A stretch of DNA of 64,000 nt from Melitaea cinxia (taxonomy: Eukaryota > Arthropoda > Insecta > Lepidoptera > Nymphalidae), in contig NC_059408.1 in the NCBI RefSeq assembly GCF_905220565.1, positions 6,944,508-7,008,507 on the forward strand, read 5' to 3'. Within the stretch, counting starts at the first letter, position 1, and each line of letters begins with the position of its first letter. The notes beneath the pieces were generated by a model. The model searched no databases and was not told the DNA's origin. It saw only the letters and a list, made by a program, of their open reading frames with translations. The position numbers and the translations under genes are program-made. Of the stretch, positions 1-10,800 are shown one piece after another.

Positions 1-364
1 AACATGCTAAGGGTTGAAACACACTTGTGTGAATAAGTGTGAGGCGACAGAAGTTTGTTCATCAATCCACGGCACGAAAAGGGACAAATCACAAATTTGA
101 AAAAGAAAAGGTTTTTTCCACGAAATTTCATCAATTAATATAAATTAATTTAAGTAGAATAATAAAAATGTAGTTGAGAGGATGCACAATAACCTAACGA
201 CTGCTCAGATTAAAATATAAAATGCGTTTTTTTTAAATGATCTAATATGTATCTAAACAATAAAAATGCCGCATTAATTTTTTTGATAATTTTGAACATT
301 ATCGTAAATCGGCAAAAAGAAAATTTTTATTCCTTAAAAAATCATTTCGTTTAAATATATTTCT

Positions 365-661
365 TTAACCGACTTCAAAAATTGAGGAGGTTACTCCATT
401 CGATCGTTTTATGTATGTTCGGGGATAACTTCGTCGTTTATGAACCGATTTTAATAATTCTTTTTTTTTTGTTGGAAGTTAAATATCTCAAATGCAGTAC
501 CATGATAAGGAAACCGTGATCTGAAGATGGAATCTCAGAGAAATCGAGGGAAACTCTCGAAAATCGTAGTGACGAGTAGTGCGTTTGTTAATTTTTTTCG
601 TCTACTTACGTTGTCGATGTAATTGAAGTCTGTTTTTTTCGTTTGTGAGAAAACATAATTA
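365..661 (+). repeat. Family A dispersed repeat, internally deleted copy
   Basis: Begins with the family A left end (TTAACCGACTTCAAAA, then a GGAGG run) and ends with the right end (GAAGTC, T-rich, then GTTTGTGAGAAAACATAATT). It carries the subtype motif CGAAAATCGTAGTGACGA, also present in the fragment at 32710-32855, so these two belong to one subfamily. The element class is not settled. It has no coding capacity. Confidence 0.8.
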
Positions 662-1790
662 TTTGTTGTCTTTTTTAAAATTCATAATACTCGCCTTCAG
701 TTCGCTTTGTTGTAAAATATCCAATCTTTAAGATCGATGTTAACATTTTTGTTGAACACAATGTACTCGTATTGTGTCTTATACGACCTGCTCAGCTGGT
801 CTCCGTTTATCACAAATGCGTCTTCGTAAACATGCCATTGGATAATGTTTAATACAATCAACACAAACAAATCGTATCCTATTTATACATTGTTGTTATC
901 ATAACGAAGTATAAAACAACTTGCCTCGCGTGCGTTTTTATATTAAAAATACACAATAGTTCCAACTTCTATTACTGTGCCAAGAGTAAAACGTTTTATA
1001 GATAATTTCTACCTTATGTGTGTTGATGGTTCTTTTATGTTTTTACTTAATTAATACTTCTTTAGTACCTACTGCAATTACACGAGAATTGCAATTCTAC
1101 ACATCGCTAGAAGAACAAAAAGTATAATATTAGAAGTACACGCCGCGAAAATATGTAAACAACAACGTATTATAATTGCTCTATAAACATTCTAATTATT
1201 GTAACAGTCAATTAAAAAGTTATAACTGTTAATGAAGAAAACGAGGTCAAAAACGTGTTCACATACCGCACATAAAAAAGAAAAAAAAAGACACTATTTG
1301 AATTACCATCATTGCATTGCGGTGTTTTGAAAAAAATATACGATATATTTGCATGCGATAGCTCGTGTCAATTTCAATTAGGCGAAAGCAAGCGTTCCTT
1401 TGCTTGTTTAATTGCCAGCTATGAGGTCGTATACGATCTTGCGATAACCATCAGAGCGTGTCTATTGCAATTAAGACATATTACGGAGTATAGCGTTTGC
1501 AGTCGGCTTAATCGGTTTGTTGACTGGTTATCAGATGCTTCTGTTTATCGAGAAAATACTTTCCACGTAATTTTATTTGCATCTTTCCTTACACACCTTG
1601 TTATTAGAAATTTTGAAATATACATTCTACCTTTAAATACTGGTTTTAAACGACATGATTGTTTTAAATCGCATGCAGATGTCCTGACTTGGTAATGTTA
1701 AAATAATAAAAGCTCGCATTGTAAGAATTAAATGAATTTGAATATCGATCAATAACAACACCCTCTTTTTGCGTTTATGGGTTATAAAAA

Positions 1791-1836
1791 TTTAGTACAT
1801 AGAGACAAAGTAATAGCTTTGTCTCTATGTACTAAA
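1791..1836. repeat. Perfect 20-bp inverted repeat (hairpin), 6-nt loop
   Basis: The arm TTTAGTACATAGAGACAAAG (1791-1810) is followed by the loop TAATAG and its exact reverse complement (1817-1836). A 20/20 palindrome is far from chance in such sequence. No flanking element was recognised. It could be a miniature element remnant or a structured RNA; it looks shorter than a typical insect microRNA precursor. Confidence 0.9.
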
Positions 1837-3632
1837 ATTTTGTAATCTACTCTTCGTGACAAGATATTTTAAATAGAATAAAAATTTAAATTGATCAAAT
1901 AAGTCACGATTGATTGTGCAACTAAACAATAACACAAACTAGCTTTAAAGAATAATTGCTACTAAAAAAATATAGACGGCGACCAACATATGATTAGTGC
2001 ATTAATTAGCTATGTATTAACATTATCAAAATATTTAATATTTTTAACGGAATTTACAGGTAATTAATTATGTATGTTACTTTGTCGGCAAAAATATACC
2101 AGACGTGTTTTAAGAGAAACTAGTTCTTACTTTTTGTTTTGTATATTTTAGTCCAAAGTTCACATAAGTCATTATCAAGATAGACGGAAAAATCACAATT
2201 ATATAACACCATATTTTTGAGATTTAGAGATATAAATGTAATTGTTAAACTTAAATAGAGATAAAAATCACAAGTGGCTTTTGTTTGGTGTTTAATTATA
2301 TATTTTTTTTGATTTTTAAAACTTTAAATGTAGTCGATAATGTGGTGGCGAATTTCGCCGGGTCATGTGAAGTATAAAAATGACATAATACTGGTACAGC
2401 ATGAACTTTGAACATGTTTAGATGAAACAATATAGACAAATGGGTCGCTACTTGTATTTATTTACGTAATATGTGACTACATTCATGTACCTACATTCAA
2501 GTAGTTAGTACTATTAGATTGTCCGTGCTCAGGGATGCATGATCTAATTTTACAAATACCTCATTTGATATTTACTAATGTGAAAAAAAAACTTAAAGAG
2601 GCTATTAGTTTACATATTATTCCTTACAAATAATATAATGTAAAGTACAAAAAAGTACTCAATGATAAATTTAAGAACAATAATCAAAAAAAAAGGAAAA
2701 AGAAAGAAATTTAAGGTTAGCTCTGTTACGACTGTCAAGACTACTAGCAAACTTCTAAACAATACTTGTATTATACCAATAGTGCAATTAACACAATCTT
2801 CTGCTATTTTTTAATTTTAAGATAGCCAAATAGAAATAAGGAAGTACGGCAAGGCGTACATATTTCAAATAACTAAGAATGTATTTAAGTTGCGGTTTAA
2901 ATTCATTTTTATTCAAAAGTGTCAGTAACAGGCAACATGTGGGAGGTGGATATTATTACTGGTAACCCAGAGCAATTTTTGACAGTTACACAATATTTTA
3001 GTTTACTATTGTAAACACTCGTGTTTAAATTAATATATTTAATTCGAAAAGGCAAAAGTATAAACGCATTAGTCAACAAGAAACTTGATTAAACTCATAA
3101 TCACATCGAATGTCATAAAATAATTTTCGAATTTTAATAGTGACTGTTACCTTTTTGACATATTATAAAAATTGACCAAAGAGTATCACCTACGTATAAT
3201 TATGTAAGTAGGTACTCAAAGTGACTTTTAAATATTTAAATGTTAACATTAAGTCAGATTCTCCATTCTACGTGACATTGGCGAAATCATCTGTGCTCAT
3301 TTGGCACTATTGAAAGCCATTAATCAAGAAGAAGAAGAAGATTATGTCAGAAAAGAGTGATTTTAAGTTGTGGATTTAAATGAAAACGATTATTAAAATC
3401 ATGGATTTAAGTTGTTGCTTCAATTGTTTGAATAATAAAGTTCCTAGTAAGGATTTTTATAATGTTCTTTAAATAATTCTCAACAAGGATGAACGTCTCT
3501 CAATAAGTAGATTAATACCTAAATATAATATTTATTCTATTCTACCAACCCATGGCTAACTTCTGCGTTTTTGTTTCAATTATACTTTATTTAAAATTAC
3601 GAGTGAATTAAAATCTTTCTCTGTTGTTCCAG

Positions 3633-3774
3633 GTCTGCAGCTGCGGAGCATAGAAGAGCCTCCAGGTGGCGCGGGCGGTGGCATGCCCGCGCCAACCTGT
3701 TACGATGCAGAATGTGCCCGCACTGAAGCCTGGCTTGATGAGAACCAGGAGTTTGTACACGACTATTTCTTAAG
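3633..3774 (+). CDS. Pde11 exon 1 of window (N-terminal region)
   Basis: First recognised coding exon of a cGMP-binding 3',5'-cyclic nucleotide phosphodiesterase of the PDE5/PDE11 group, which hydrolyses cAMP and/or cGMP in the cytosol. The acceptor is TTGTTCCAG and the donor GTAAAC. The exon has 142 nt: 2 nt finish an upstream codon, 46 codons follow, and AG opens an Arg codon completed at 15493. The peptide starts LQLRSIEEPP, has a Gly/Pro-rich stretch, then EAWLDENQEFVHDYFL, which matches the conserved N-terminal helix region of PDE5 (AWLDD...YFVRKATR) and insect Pde11. The exon is much richer in GC than its surroundings. It is an internal exon; no start codon is proposed, although an ATG lies in frame at residue 17. 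The identification rests on family motifs recalled by eye. A PDE5- or PDE6-type paralogue is the main alternative. Confidence 0.9.
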
Positions 3775-4177
3775 GTAAACCTTTTTATTTGTTTTTAAAT
3801 ATATCATAGAAGAACAGACAGACTTAACTTATTACTAAAAAGGCGCTTGTTGTCTTGGATTTAGGATATAGGCATCAAAGAGCACGAAAGGTCTTTCAAA
3901 AAGTGTTGTCTTACAAGAGTTTTGTAACCCTGACCTTAGTAGTTTAAAAGTTCCGCAAAAGTACAAGTTACATTTTTCAAAGAAACTGCCTGAAACCGGA
4001 ATAAAACTGCTGTTTTATACCCGTTTCGGGAGATCCCTGAAGTATTAAACTACTGAAATCCCTGTATAAAGTTTTTAAACTATTGTCTTAGAAAACCTTA
4101 TCAGGTCAGCGTAAAAAAGCTTTTCTATATTGTTGGCTTTACCATTAGTAATCTAGCAAAATACATTTTAGATTAAT

Positions 4178-4224
4178 TTATAAAATAGTAATACAACTTG
4201 TAAAGTTGTACTACTATTTTATAA
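4178..4224. repeat. 22-bp inverted repeat (hairpin), 3-nt loop
   Basis: Arms 4178-4199 and 4203-4224 are reverse complements at 21 of 22 positions, separated by GTA. The core is TAAAATAGTAATACAACTT against its complement with one G/A difference. It sits alone, 35 bases upstream of a Helitron-like copy. Confidence 0.88.
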
Positions 4225-4258
4225 TTGTATTTTAATGTTTGCTTAAACCTATTCCATT

Positions 4259-4382
4259 TCTATATAGATATAAAAACGAATGTTTGTCTGTATGTCGTTT
4301 ATAGAATCGTAAACTATTCATTTCTGAGTTGTTACGACCAAAAAAAAGCGTAGCGACGCGCAGGGTTACAGCTAATAGCTAG
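4259..4382 (+). mobile_element. Short Helitron-like element, type TATATAGATATAAA
   Basis: Starts TCTATATAGATATAAAAACG and ends ACAGCTAATAGCTAG followed by T, consistent with Helitron 5'-TC and 3'-CTAG ends. The internal GTTTGTCTGTATGTCGTTTA and the AAAAAAGCGTAGCGACGCGC hairpin-like stretch recur in the copy at 58636-58801, so the two are the same non-autonomous family. No coding capacity. Confidence 0.7.
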
Positions 4383-4490
4383 TAAATATCTTTGAACTTA
4401 AAATGTAACTGTAAAGAGAGTATTTAAAAGTAATCTGGCATCTATATAACTTTAACAAATATAAGTAGTTACTGATTACTAATAAATCAG

Positions 4491-4527
4491 TTTTTCTCAC
4501 GTACCCTTAAAGGTTACGTGAGAAAAA
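4491..4527. repeat. 18-bp near-perfect palindrome with 1-nt centre
   Basis: Arm 4491-4508 (TTTTTCTCACGTACCCTT) and arm 4510-4527 match as reverse complements at 17 of 18 positions around a single A. With almost no loop it would extrude as a cruciform or leave a snap-back RNA. Confidence 0.85.
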
Positions 4528-4805
4528 TTCATATTATAATTTTATCATAGTATCAAATTGACAAAGAAAAGACATTCTTAGTAATATATGACGCCATTTG
4601 AACTGATCAAAGTAAAACAATTATGTAACCTAATCAGAATCGTCGGCAAAATTTAAAAGCGGGGGTGAAAGTTACTTACGATACATCGACTCCTTGCTAA
4701 TGAATGTCAAAGTTTACTCTTTCAAAAGGTTGGTTAAATGAGCTGAAATACAATTTTGTTAAAGGTATTTTCACACTAATCATTCAGTTTTATATTTTAG
4801 TAATC

Positions 4806-5099
4806 CTAGCTGTGCCCCCGACTTCTTCCGCGTGGTATTAAAAAAATCTTGTTCAGCTCCCAGAGTTACAAAATAAAAATATTTCTAAAATAAAAGTAGT
4901 CTAAGTTACTCCTTAATTACATCAGCTATCTGCCAGTAAAAGTCCCGTCAAAATCGGTTCAGCCGTTTCAGAGATTAGCAAACAGACAGACAGTCTGACA
5001 GACAAAATTGTAAAAAAAAAAAATTGGTATTTGCTTTTAGTAAAAAGCTGTTATTTTAATATTATAAACAGAGACACCAATTTTATTCATTAGTATAGA
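4806..5099 (-). mobile_element. Helitron-like element, 'GCGGACGAAGTCGCGGGC' family
   Basis: Read on the minus strand it starts TCTATACTAATGAATAAAAT, has the (GACA/TGTC)n tract and the ACGGGACTTTTACTGGCAG block, and ends in the GCGG...GGGCACAGCTAG-type terminus. A full copy at 31623-31944 and partial copies at 9291-10311 and 57130-57433 share the same order of blocks. The 3' flank is not the expected T, so this copy is slightly decayed. Confidence 0.8.
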
Positions 5100-6385
5100 T
5101 TGTGACAGATATATTTTTGTTCGTGCAATAAGTTGCCTTCGGCATCAAGATGCAAAAAAATATAGCTCCGCATTGCTTAGGTATCGTCCATAATAGGATA
5201 GTTGGTTCAATGTTATAAGAGAGAACGAAAAAACAATTGTTTGCAATAAAATAAATATTTACTAAAATACCTTTATATTATAAACTGGGTATGCCATTTT
5301 AACATTTGTGACAAACTACATAGGTATTTTAAAATTTGAACCTTTAATTTCAATATCACTTTATAAGACTACGGTTAAGTTACTTTTATGGCAGACAATA
5401 AATAGGTTGAACATTTTAAATATCTAAATAAAAACGTATTTAATATAAAATCTTATTAAATCCTTAACTTGCATTAGTTTACCTTATTTCAAGGTTCACG
5501 AAATCTCCATAAGCCTTATTTGTATGAAGTAAATGTGTCTCGTAGCAGTTACCACAACATATCTCAAAAGTACTCTACTGAGCTTAGACAAAAGCGACTC
5601 CGCTACCAAGTTCATAAATTGTTTGTCCTCGAGTTAAATACTATTAACTTAGTTCCTATACCTCTATACATTATTATAAACAGTATCAAGGACGATTCTG
5701 TTTAATATTTTTTTCAAAACGATAATTTTCTATTAATTGTTATATTTTTTAAAGGTCTAAAAAAAAGTTACGTATATTTCTATCATCTATAGAACTGATT
5801 ATCTCTGTTTTTTCTTTGAACATTTATCGTTGGTAAAATACTACGCTTATATTTAAAAAAATCGTGAAACGTATCAATTAATAACAATGAGCCATTACTT
5901 CATCTAAATAGCTTGAACTCTATGAAATACTGTTATAAATTACAATTTATATTTCGCATGACAATGTAAAAAAGTCGATTATGTAATTCGTTTAAATGTA
6001 ATAAAATATAGTGATAACTTTATGTAAATGCCAACATTGTAACAGGTTCCTTTTTATTGCACTTTGATAAAACTTTTGATATTAAACACTTGACATGACA
6101 TGACATACGTTATCACTCTTGTAACGTCGCTGTCGTCCATATTATAATAACTATCATTAATTTACGTTAGCGTGCTGTGTGACGTGGATCGTGGCTTTTT
6201 ATACTGGTACAAATTAATATACCACGGCTGACAGTCGCATGGCTAAAATTATGTTATTTGCACCAATGTAAGAACTTGTATTTTTATAAGTAATAAATAT
6301 TTTAAAAGAAATTTTACTAAATATACGATTTAAGTTATTTTACCGATCAAAATAACAAAGCTAGGACAAAGTTGTAGATGTCTCA

Positions 6386-6554
6386 TCTATACTAATATTA
6401 TAAAAAGGATAGATTTGATTGTTTGTGTGCATTGAATAGGCTCCGAAAGTATATATATATATATATATATATTATATTTTCAAAAAAATTGGGGAACAAA
6501 AATTATTTTCAATTTTTCGTTAAATATTCGTGCGAAGCCGGAGCGAGATGCTAG
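6386..6554 (+). mobile_element. Complete short Helitron-like element (169 bp) with TA microsatellite
   Basis: Starts A|TCTATACTAATATTATAAA and ends GCGAAGCCGGAGCGAGATGCTAG|T, so it has 5'-TC, a GC-rich hairpin region, 3'-CTAG and insertion between A and T, as expected for Helitrons. A (TA)n run at 6451-6472 lies inside. Non-autonomous, no coding capacity. Confidence 0.82.
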
Positions 6555-7040
6555 TGTCTTATAAACATGGATAATGTATGATACTAAGTTATTAATCATA
6601 TTAACTAACTAAACTTCCAAAGATTATAAAATTAGTAATTTTGTTAACACATATGTTTTTATTTGTGGATGACGTATTCTTCTTGTATAACATCTGATTA
6701 TGAATGTAGTCCGTCTGGCCTCTATCACATCACATACGATAAAGGCCACCTACTTGTGCGCGACTAATGTCTTCGACGTATTTCGTTTTCGGCGATGTAA
6801 TATATAGTATATAAAGCTACATATTTGTTGTTACGATATGAATGTTAACATTAAAACTTTGTATCATGTTGACAATAGAAAAAAAACTTACTTTAAATAA
6901 GATAAAAAAACTACATAAAAATAAAAAGTGTGTATTAGTGAGAAAATGAAACCTCATTTCTGAATGCCTTTGTATTGGAATTTGTTTTTTATTGTAAAAA
7001 TACTCTGCATAATATTATGTACACAATCATTAAAAAAAAA

Positions 7041-7471
7041 TGTGTTTCCAGGCAAACGAAAAAAAAACCAACTTTAATTATATCGACAAGTAATACAACG
7101 TAGGTAGACGAAAAAATAGTCAAGTAAACACGCATTATCAAAGATTACTTCAAAAGTTGTAATCAGATCTCGATGACATATAAATGTGGCCACATGATAA
7201 ACATCAGCTTTCGATTAACTTAAAAATCATCAAAATCGATACACTCGGTAAAAAGTTATGCGGATTTTCGAGAGTTTCCCTCGATTGCTCTGGGACCTCA
7301 TCATCAGATCCTGGTTTCCTTATCACGGTACCTCACCAGGGACCACCCTTTCCAACAAAAAAAAAAAAAGAATTATCAAAATCGGTTAATAAACGACGAA
7401 GTTATCCCCGAACAAACAAAAAAAAAATCGGTCGAATTGAGTAAGCTCCTCCTTTTTTTGAAGTAGGTTAA
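7041..7471 (-). repeat. Family A dispersed repeat
   Basis: Minus-oriented copy: the right end (TGTGTTTCCAGGCAAACG) comes first and the left end (CTCCTCC, T-run, GAAGTAGGTTAA) last. The middle holds the CATCATCAGATCCTGGTTTC and TATCACGGTACC block typical of the family. The 86-codon frame at 7184-7444 is a by-product of the repeat. Confidence 0.85.
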
Positions 7472-7660
7472 AAAATATTAAGTGAAAGGGAACAGTGAAA
7501 ACTATGTCACTGATATGTCAAATAATATATATTATGAAAAATAAAACGCTTTCATAAATGTGGTTTTATTTACTTTGAGGTTTTTTTTTTTATAATGAGG
7601 TTTTATTAGCAGTGCCTAAGTGCCTAATACTTAAATTATTTTAAAATCAAAAATAAAATA

Positions 7661-7800
7661 TCTAGTATTATAAAGAGTAAATATTAGATCTTTTTGTTTA
7701 TTTGTAATGAGTTAACTTAAAAAGTACTAGACCGATTTTAAGAACTCTTTCATTAGGAGAATGCTACGTTATTTGTTGCTTCTATTTACTCCAGTTATGT
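7661..7800 (+). mobile_element. 5' part of a Helitron-like element
   Basis: Starts A|TCTAGTATTATAAAGAGTAA, like the 5' end at 6386, and continues into a variant of the shared block (AAAGTACTAGACCGATTTTA). No CTAG terminus was found downstream, so the 3' part is lost or too diverged. The end coordinate is approximate. Confidence 0.6.
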
Positions 7801-8109
7801 TTAATAACAATTTTGTTAATACAAGAAATGAATATCTTTATACACATTATGATTTTTGGCATTAGGCGGTTCCTTTACGATATTAGATAGTTTGATTTAT
7901 TGTTATTTTATGTTAGTGGATGGTAGTTACCAAGATAGCACAGAAGATTTGTTCGGTGTATTCAAGTTTACAACCTTAATAAAATTTTGAAGACCGTAAA
8001 AATAATAGGATTTTTTTATTAACCCTTCACGTAGTCAATAAAAACAAAAAACGTGAATTATACTAGTAATTACCATAATATTGTTGGTAATCTATCTATG
8101 AAACTATAG

Positions 8110-8320
8110 CCTTTTTTAACCCAGAGGAAATCCCTAACGGATGCCTCTAGCCCGGGGGAGCTGGAGGGTATGTTCGATTTGCACGGACTGACTCTGGGGT
8201 GTTCCTTCGTCTACGCCTAGAGGGAAACGCAGGGACGCGGTTGCACTTCCACGATCCCGCTAGCAGTTGCCTTAAGGGCTTGTCGCGATTACTAACTCCT
8301 GAGAGGCTCCTTCGAACATT
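8110..8320. repeat. GC-rich repeat remnant, unclassified
   Basis: A GC-rich island (GGATGCCTCTAGCCCGGGGG through GAGAGGCTCC) in AT-rich intron, without exon structure or a conserved frame. The style resembles untranslated or coding debris of lepidopteran retroelements, but I cannot name the family. Confidence 0.5.
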
Positions 8321-8797
8321 AAAAAAAACTATACTCTGCTAGGCCAATTACAAAATTATATTCATAATTTATTTTAATATATAAATACAAGAAACAGTAA
8401 GTTAAATTTAAAATTTATTCCTATTTTAGTTAATTTCTAAAAAGCTAGGTTGTGTCAATTTTATTTTTATTAGCTCTTCTAGCTTATATTGTATTCTTAA
8501 CATTGCTTAATCATTAATGTCCCGATAAAATTTACAATTCAAAATTATTTAAAAACGTTTTAAGTTATTTTAGCGTCCTTTTAAATATACATATTCAACA
8601 CTAGCTTAGAATTTAATCAAGTAGAATATTTAAAAAGTTCCATTTCGCGGAACGTTAATCAATTATTACGGGTCAAAAAAATCAATACAATTTGATGGTA
8701 ATCTAAATCTAATCTAATTATCTAATTCTAAAATGTCATTACTGAATTAAGTTTGCCAATCGTTTTATTATTCTCAATGACGACAGAAATCCATTGT

Positions 8798-8935
8798 GTA
8801 TGTATGTGTATGTATATGTATGTATATGTATGTGTATATGTATATATCTGAATGTATGTATATGTAAGTAAGTATTATGTATATGTAAGTAAATGTATTT
8901 GGTGTACATGTACGTTTGTGACTATGTTGATATGT
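8798..8935. repeat. TATG/TATA-rich simple repeat tract
   Basis: Imperfect tetranucleotide run of GTATGTATATGTATGT type grading into GTAAGTAAATG units. Low-complexity, no other signal. Confidence 0.85.
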
Positions 8936-8939
8936 ATGC

Positions 8940-9135
8940 TACATAACATTTTTGCGCCCCATCCCACACTTCTTATTTAGTCCTCTGCCCAAAGGTTGCC
9001 TGAAAGAGATCGCTGTATTAGCGATAAGGCCGCCTGTTGCAGCTGATGCAAATTTTATTTTTATATTTCATTTGTTATGCTGTTAAAACCTTGTATTAGT
9101 GTGCGAAAGTGTAAATAAATAAATAAATAAAATCT
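8940..9135 (+). repeat. Probable LINE 3' end with (AAAT)n tail
   Basis: Contains CCTCTGCCCAAAGGTTGCCT and GATCGCTGTATTAGCGATAA followed by a T-rich stretch and GTGTAAATAAATAAATAAAT. A 3' untranslated region ending in a short tandem tail is what a 5'-truncated non-LTR retrotransposon leaves. No reverse transcriptase frame is present. The GATCGCT...AGCGAT pair forms a small hairpin. Confidence 0.55.
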
Positions 9136-9290
9136 AAATCTACCGATTTAAAAATTTTCAAAATTTTTGTTGTTAGGCGTTGTTTTACGTTGACTTCAAA
9201 TCACGAAAAAGTGTTCTATAATATCGTATAATATAAATACTCTTGTTTTTTTAGATGAGGCTAGGTTTATTAAGTGTTTAATTTTTTTTA

Positions 9291-10311
9291 TCTATATACA
9301 AATAAATAAAATTAGAGTGTCTGTTTGTAATATTAAATAAAATAACCGCTTTTTACTTCCCGAGTAGAAATTTTATCGTGTTCCTTAGCAGGACCGATCT
9401 GGCCCGGATAAGGTATGTAACGCAGAAGATTTGTCTGGACCTGATCAGGATGAGATGAGATAGATTGCCTGGTCCGGGTCGGATATGCCCGGTCCGGTCC
9501 TTTTAACAAACACGAACGTACATATTCTTGAAAAAAATGTTTAATAAAAAAAGTGAATTATTTAAGTTTATATTTAAATATATTACTTAACATAATTATT
9601 ATTATATTTATTTCCGTTTATTTTTTCCAATGTATTATTTATTTTTGTTTTTACTTTAAATATCAATTATTTTTATTTATTTTTATGTTATTAATTAATT
9701 ATTATTATTAATTAAATTTTATTTAAGTATAACTTCTAATATTTAACTACTAATTGACTATTTCCTATTACTTACGACTGCTCCACTATGTAGAAATGGA
9801 CTCCCTGCTAGACTGTTCTGATAATTCAGGCTCAGTCCGCGTAATTTCTTTCAGGCTATCCTGATCTGGACCGAACCGGGTCCTGATGCAGTTATGCAGT
9901 TATGCCTTACCATACTTGATTATATTTTACATCAGGCTATCCTTATCTGGACCGGTCCAGGTCCTGATACAGCATGCCTTACCATGCTTGATTATATTTT
10001 ACATCAGGCTATCCTCATCTGGACCGGTCCGGGTCCTGATCCAGTATGCCTTACCATACTTGATTATATTTTACATCAGGCTATCCTCGTCTGGATAAAG
10101 CTGTCCTGATAAAGCTTGCCAGATCTGGTATGTCTCCTTCTATCCTGATCCGGTCCAGATAATCTCAGATCTGGTTGAGCCTGACTTTTTTTCTAGTCGG
10201 GTAGCTGATATAATAAGTAACTTAGGCTACTTTATTTTAGAAATTTGTTTATTTTAACTGAAACTAACTTCTTGTTAAATTCCACGCGGACGAAGTTGTG
10301 GGCGCAGCTAT
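9291..10311 (+). mobile_element. Helitron-like element interrupted by another element
   Basis: The left part (9291-9358) starts A|TCTATATACAAATAAATAAA and runs AGAGTGTCTGTTTGTAATAT to AATAACCGCTTTTTA, the 5' end of the family complete at 31623-31944. The right part (10202-10311) has AAGTAACTTAGGCTAC and ends ACGCGGACGAAGTTGTGGGC GCAGCTA, the 3' end of the same family. Between them sits the element 9359-10201. About 130 bp of the expected Helitron middle are missing, so the insertion came with a deletion or the middle was lost later. Confidence 0.75.
9359..10201. mobile_element. CCCGA-ended element with 72-bp tandem repeats, copy 1
   Basis: Bounded by inverted ends CCCGAGTAGAAA and TTTCTAGTCGGG (11 of 12 match). 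It contains many GGTCCGGATC-like words on both strands and a tandem array in which the CAGGCTATCC unit recurs at 9850, 9931, 10003 and 10075; the last two periods are exactly 72 bp. Because 72 is a multiple of three, long repetitive reading frames (9886-10109) appear in two frames; they are not genes. The second copy is at 38847-39892. No clear target duplication. Confidence 0.75.
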
Positions 10312-10554
10312 TGTAGTTCATAAAACAAAATGGATATCGTTTGAAACCAGTAAAATTTACTTACTGTATAGCTAGAATTTATTTAATTTCCACGATAATT
10401 GCGATGTAATTTACAACGACTTATTAATTACAAGTCTAATAGACAAAAGTATTAAAGTTCATAACATAATAGAAAAATATTAATAAATTTCTTGCCTTTA
10501 AAGTAATTCAAGTAAAATACGTTATATTTTGATGAATCGTAATCGATTAATATA

Positions 10555-10800
10555 TCTATATATTTATACGTGAAGCAAAAACTTTGTACCCTTTTTTACG
10601 TAAATTGCGCGGACGGAGAAGTATGAAATTTCGCACACTTATAGTTTGTATAGAGAAGGAGCGCAGAATGCTAATATTATTTTAAAATTATACATAAAAA
10701 TAGATAAGATCAAAAAAAAAACATTACACACACTACTATGTATTTGACACACACGCATATTTCACTCTTTTTTGTTGATTGTCCGTCTGTAGTCAAATTG
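10555..10800 (+). mobile_element. Helitron-like 'TACGTGAAGC' element, 3'-truncated
   Basis: Starts A|TCTATATATTTATACGTGAA and continues GCAAAAACTTTGTACCC, AATTGCGCGGACGGAG, TATGAAATTTCGCACACTTA, then ACTATGTATTTGACACACAC. The same order occurs at 21851-22178 and 37163-37401, where the 3' end CGACCACTAG|T is kept. Here that end is missing. Confidence 0.75.

Larger units (their letters stand above)
1..3632. other. Upstream intron or 5' flank of the phosphodiesterase gene
   Basis: AT-rich non-coding sequence before the first recognised exon. The polypyrimidine tract and acceptor ending at 3632 show that at least the 3' part is intron. I see a family A repeat fragment (365-661) and a perfect hairpin (1791-1836). 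Nothing is recognisable in 1-364, 662-1790 or 1837-3632; the 127-codon frame at 1312-1695 has no family resemblance and no splice context. The upstream coding exon must supply one base of the codon completed by GT at 3633-3634, and it was not found here. Confidence 0.7.

Noticed and set aside
1312..1695. 127-codon open frame, plus strand
   Set aside because: AT-rich, no recognisable motif, no splice or promoter context; compatible with chance in an intron or 5' flank.
9850..10100. Possible CRISPR-like array
   Set aside because: The 72-bp units are contiguous and similar throughout, without unique spacers, and the DNA is eukaryotic.
9886..10109. Two overlapping repetitive frames encoding LPYLIIFYIRLS-type and LDYILHQAIL-type repeats
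   Set aside because: They arise because the tandem unit is 72 bp, a multiple of three; the sequence belongs to a transposable element and both frames are equally open.
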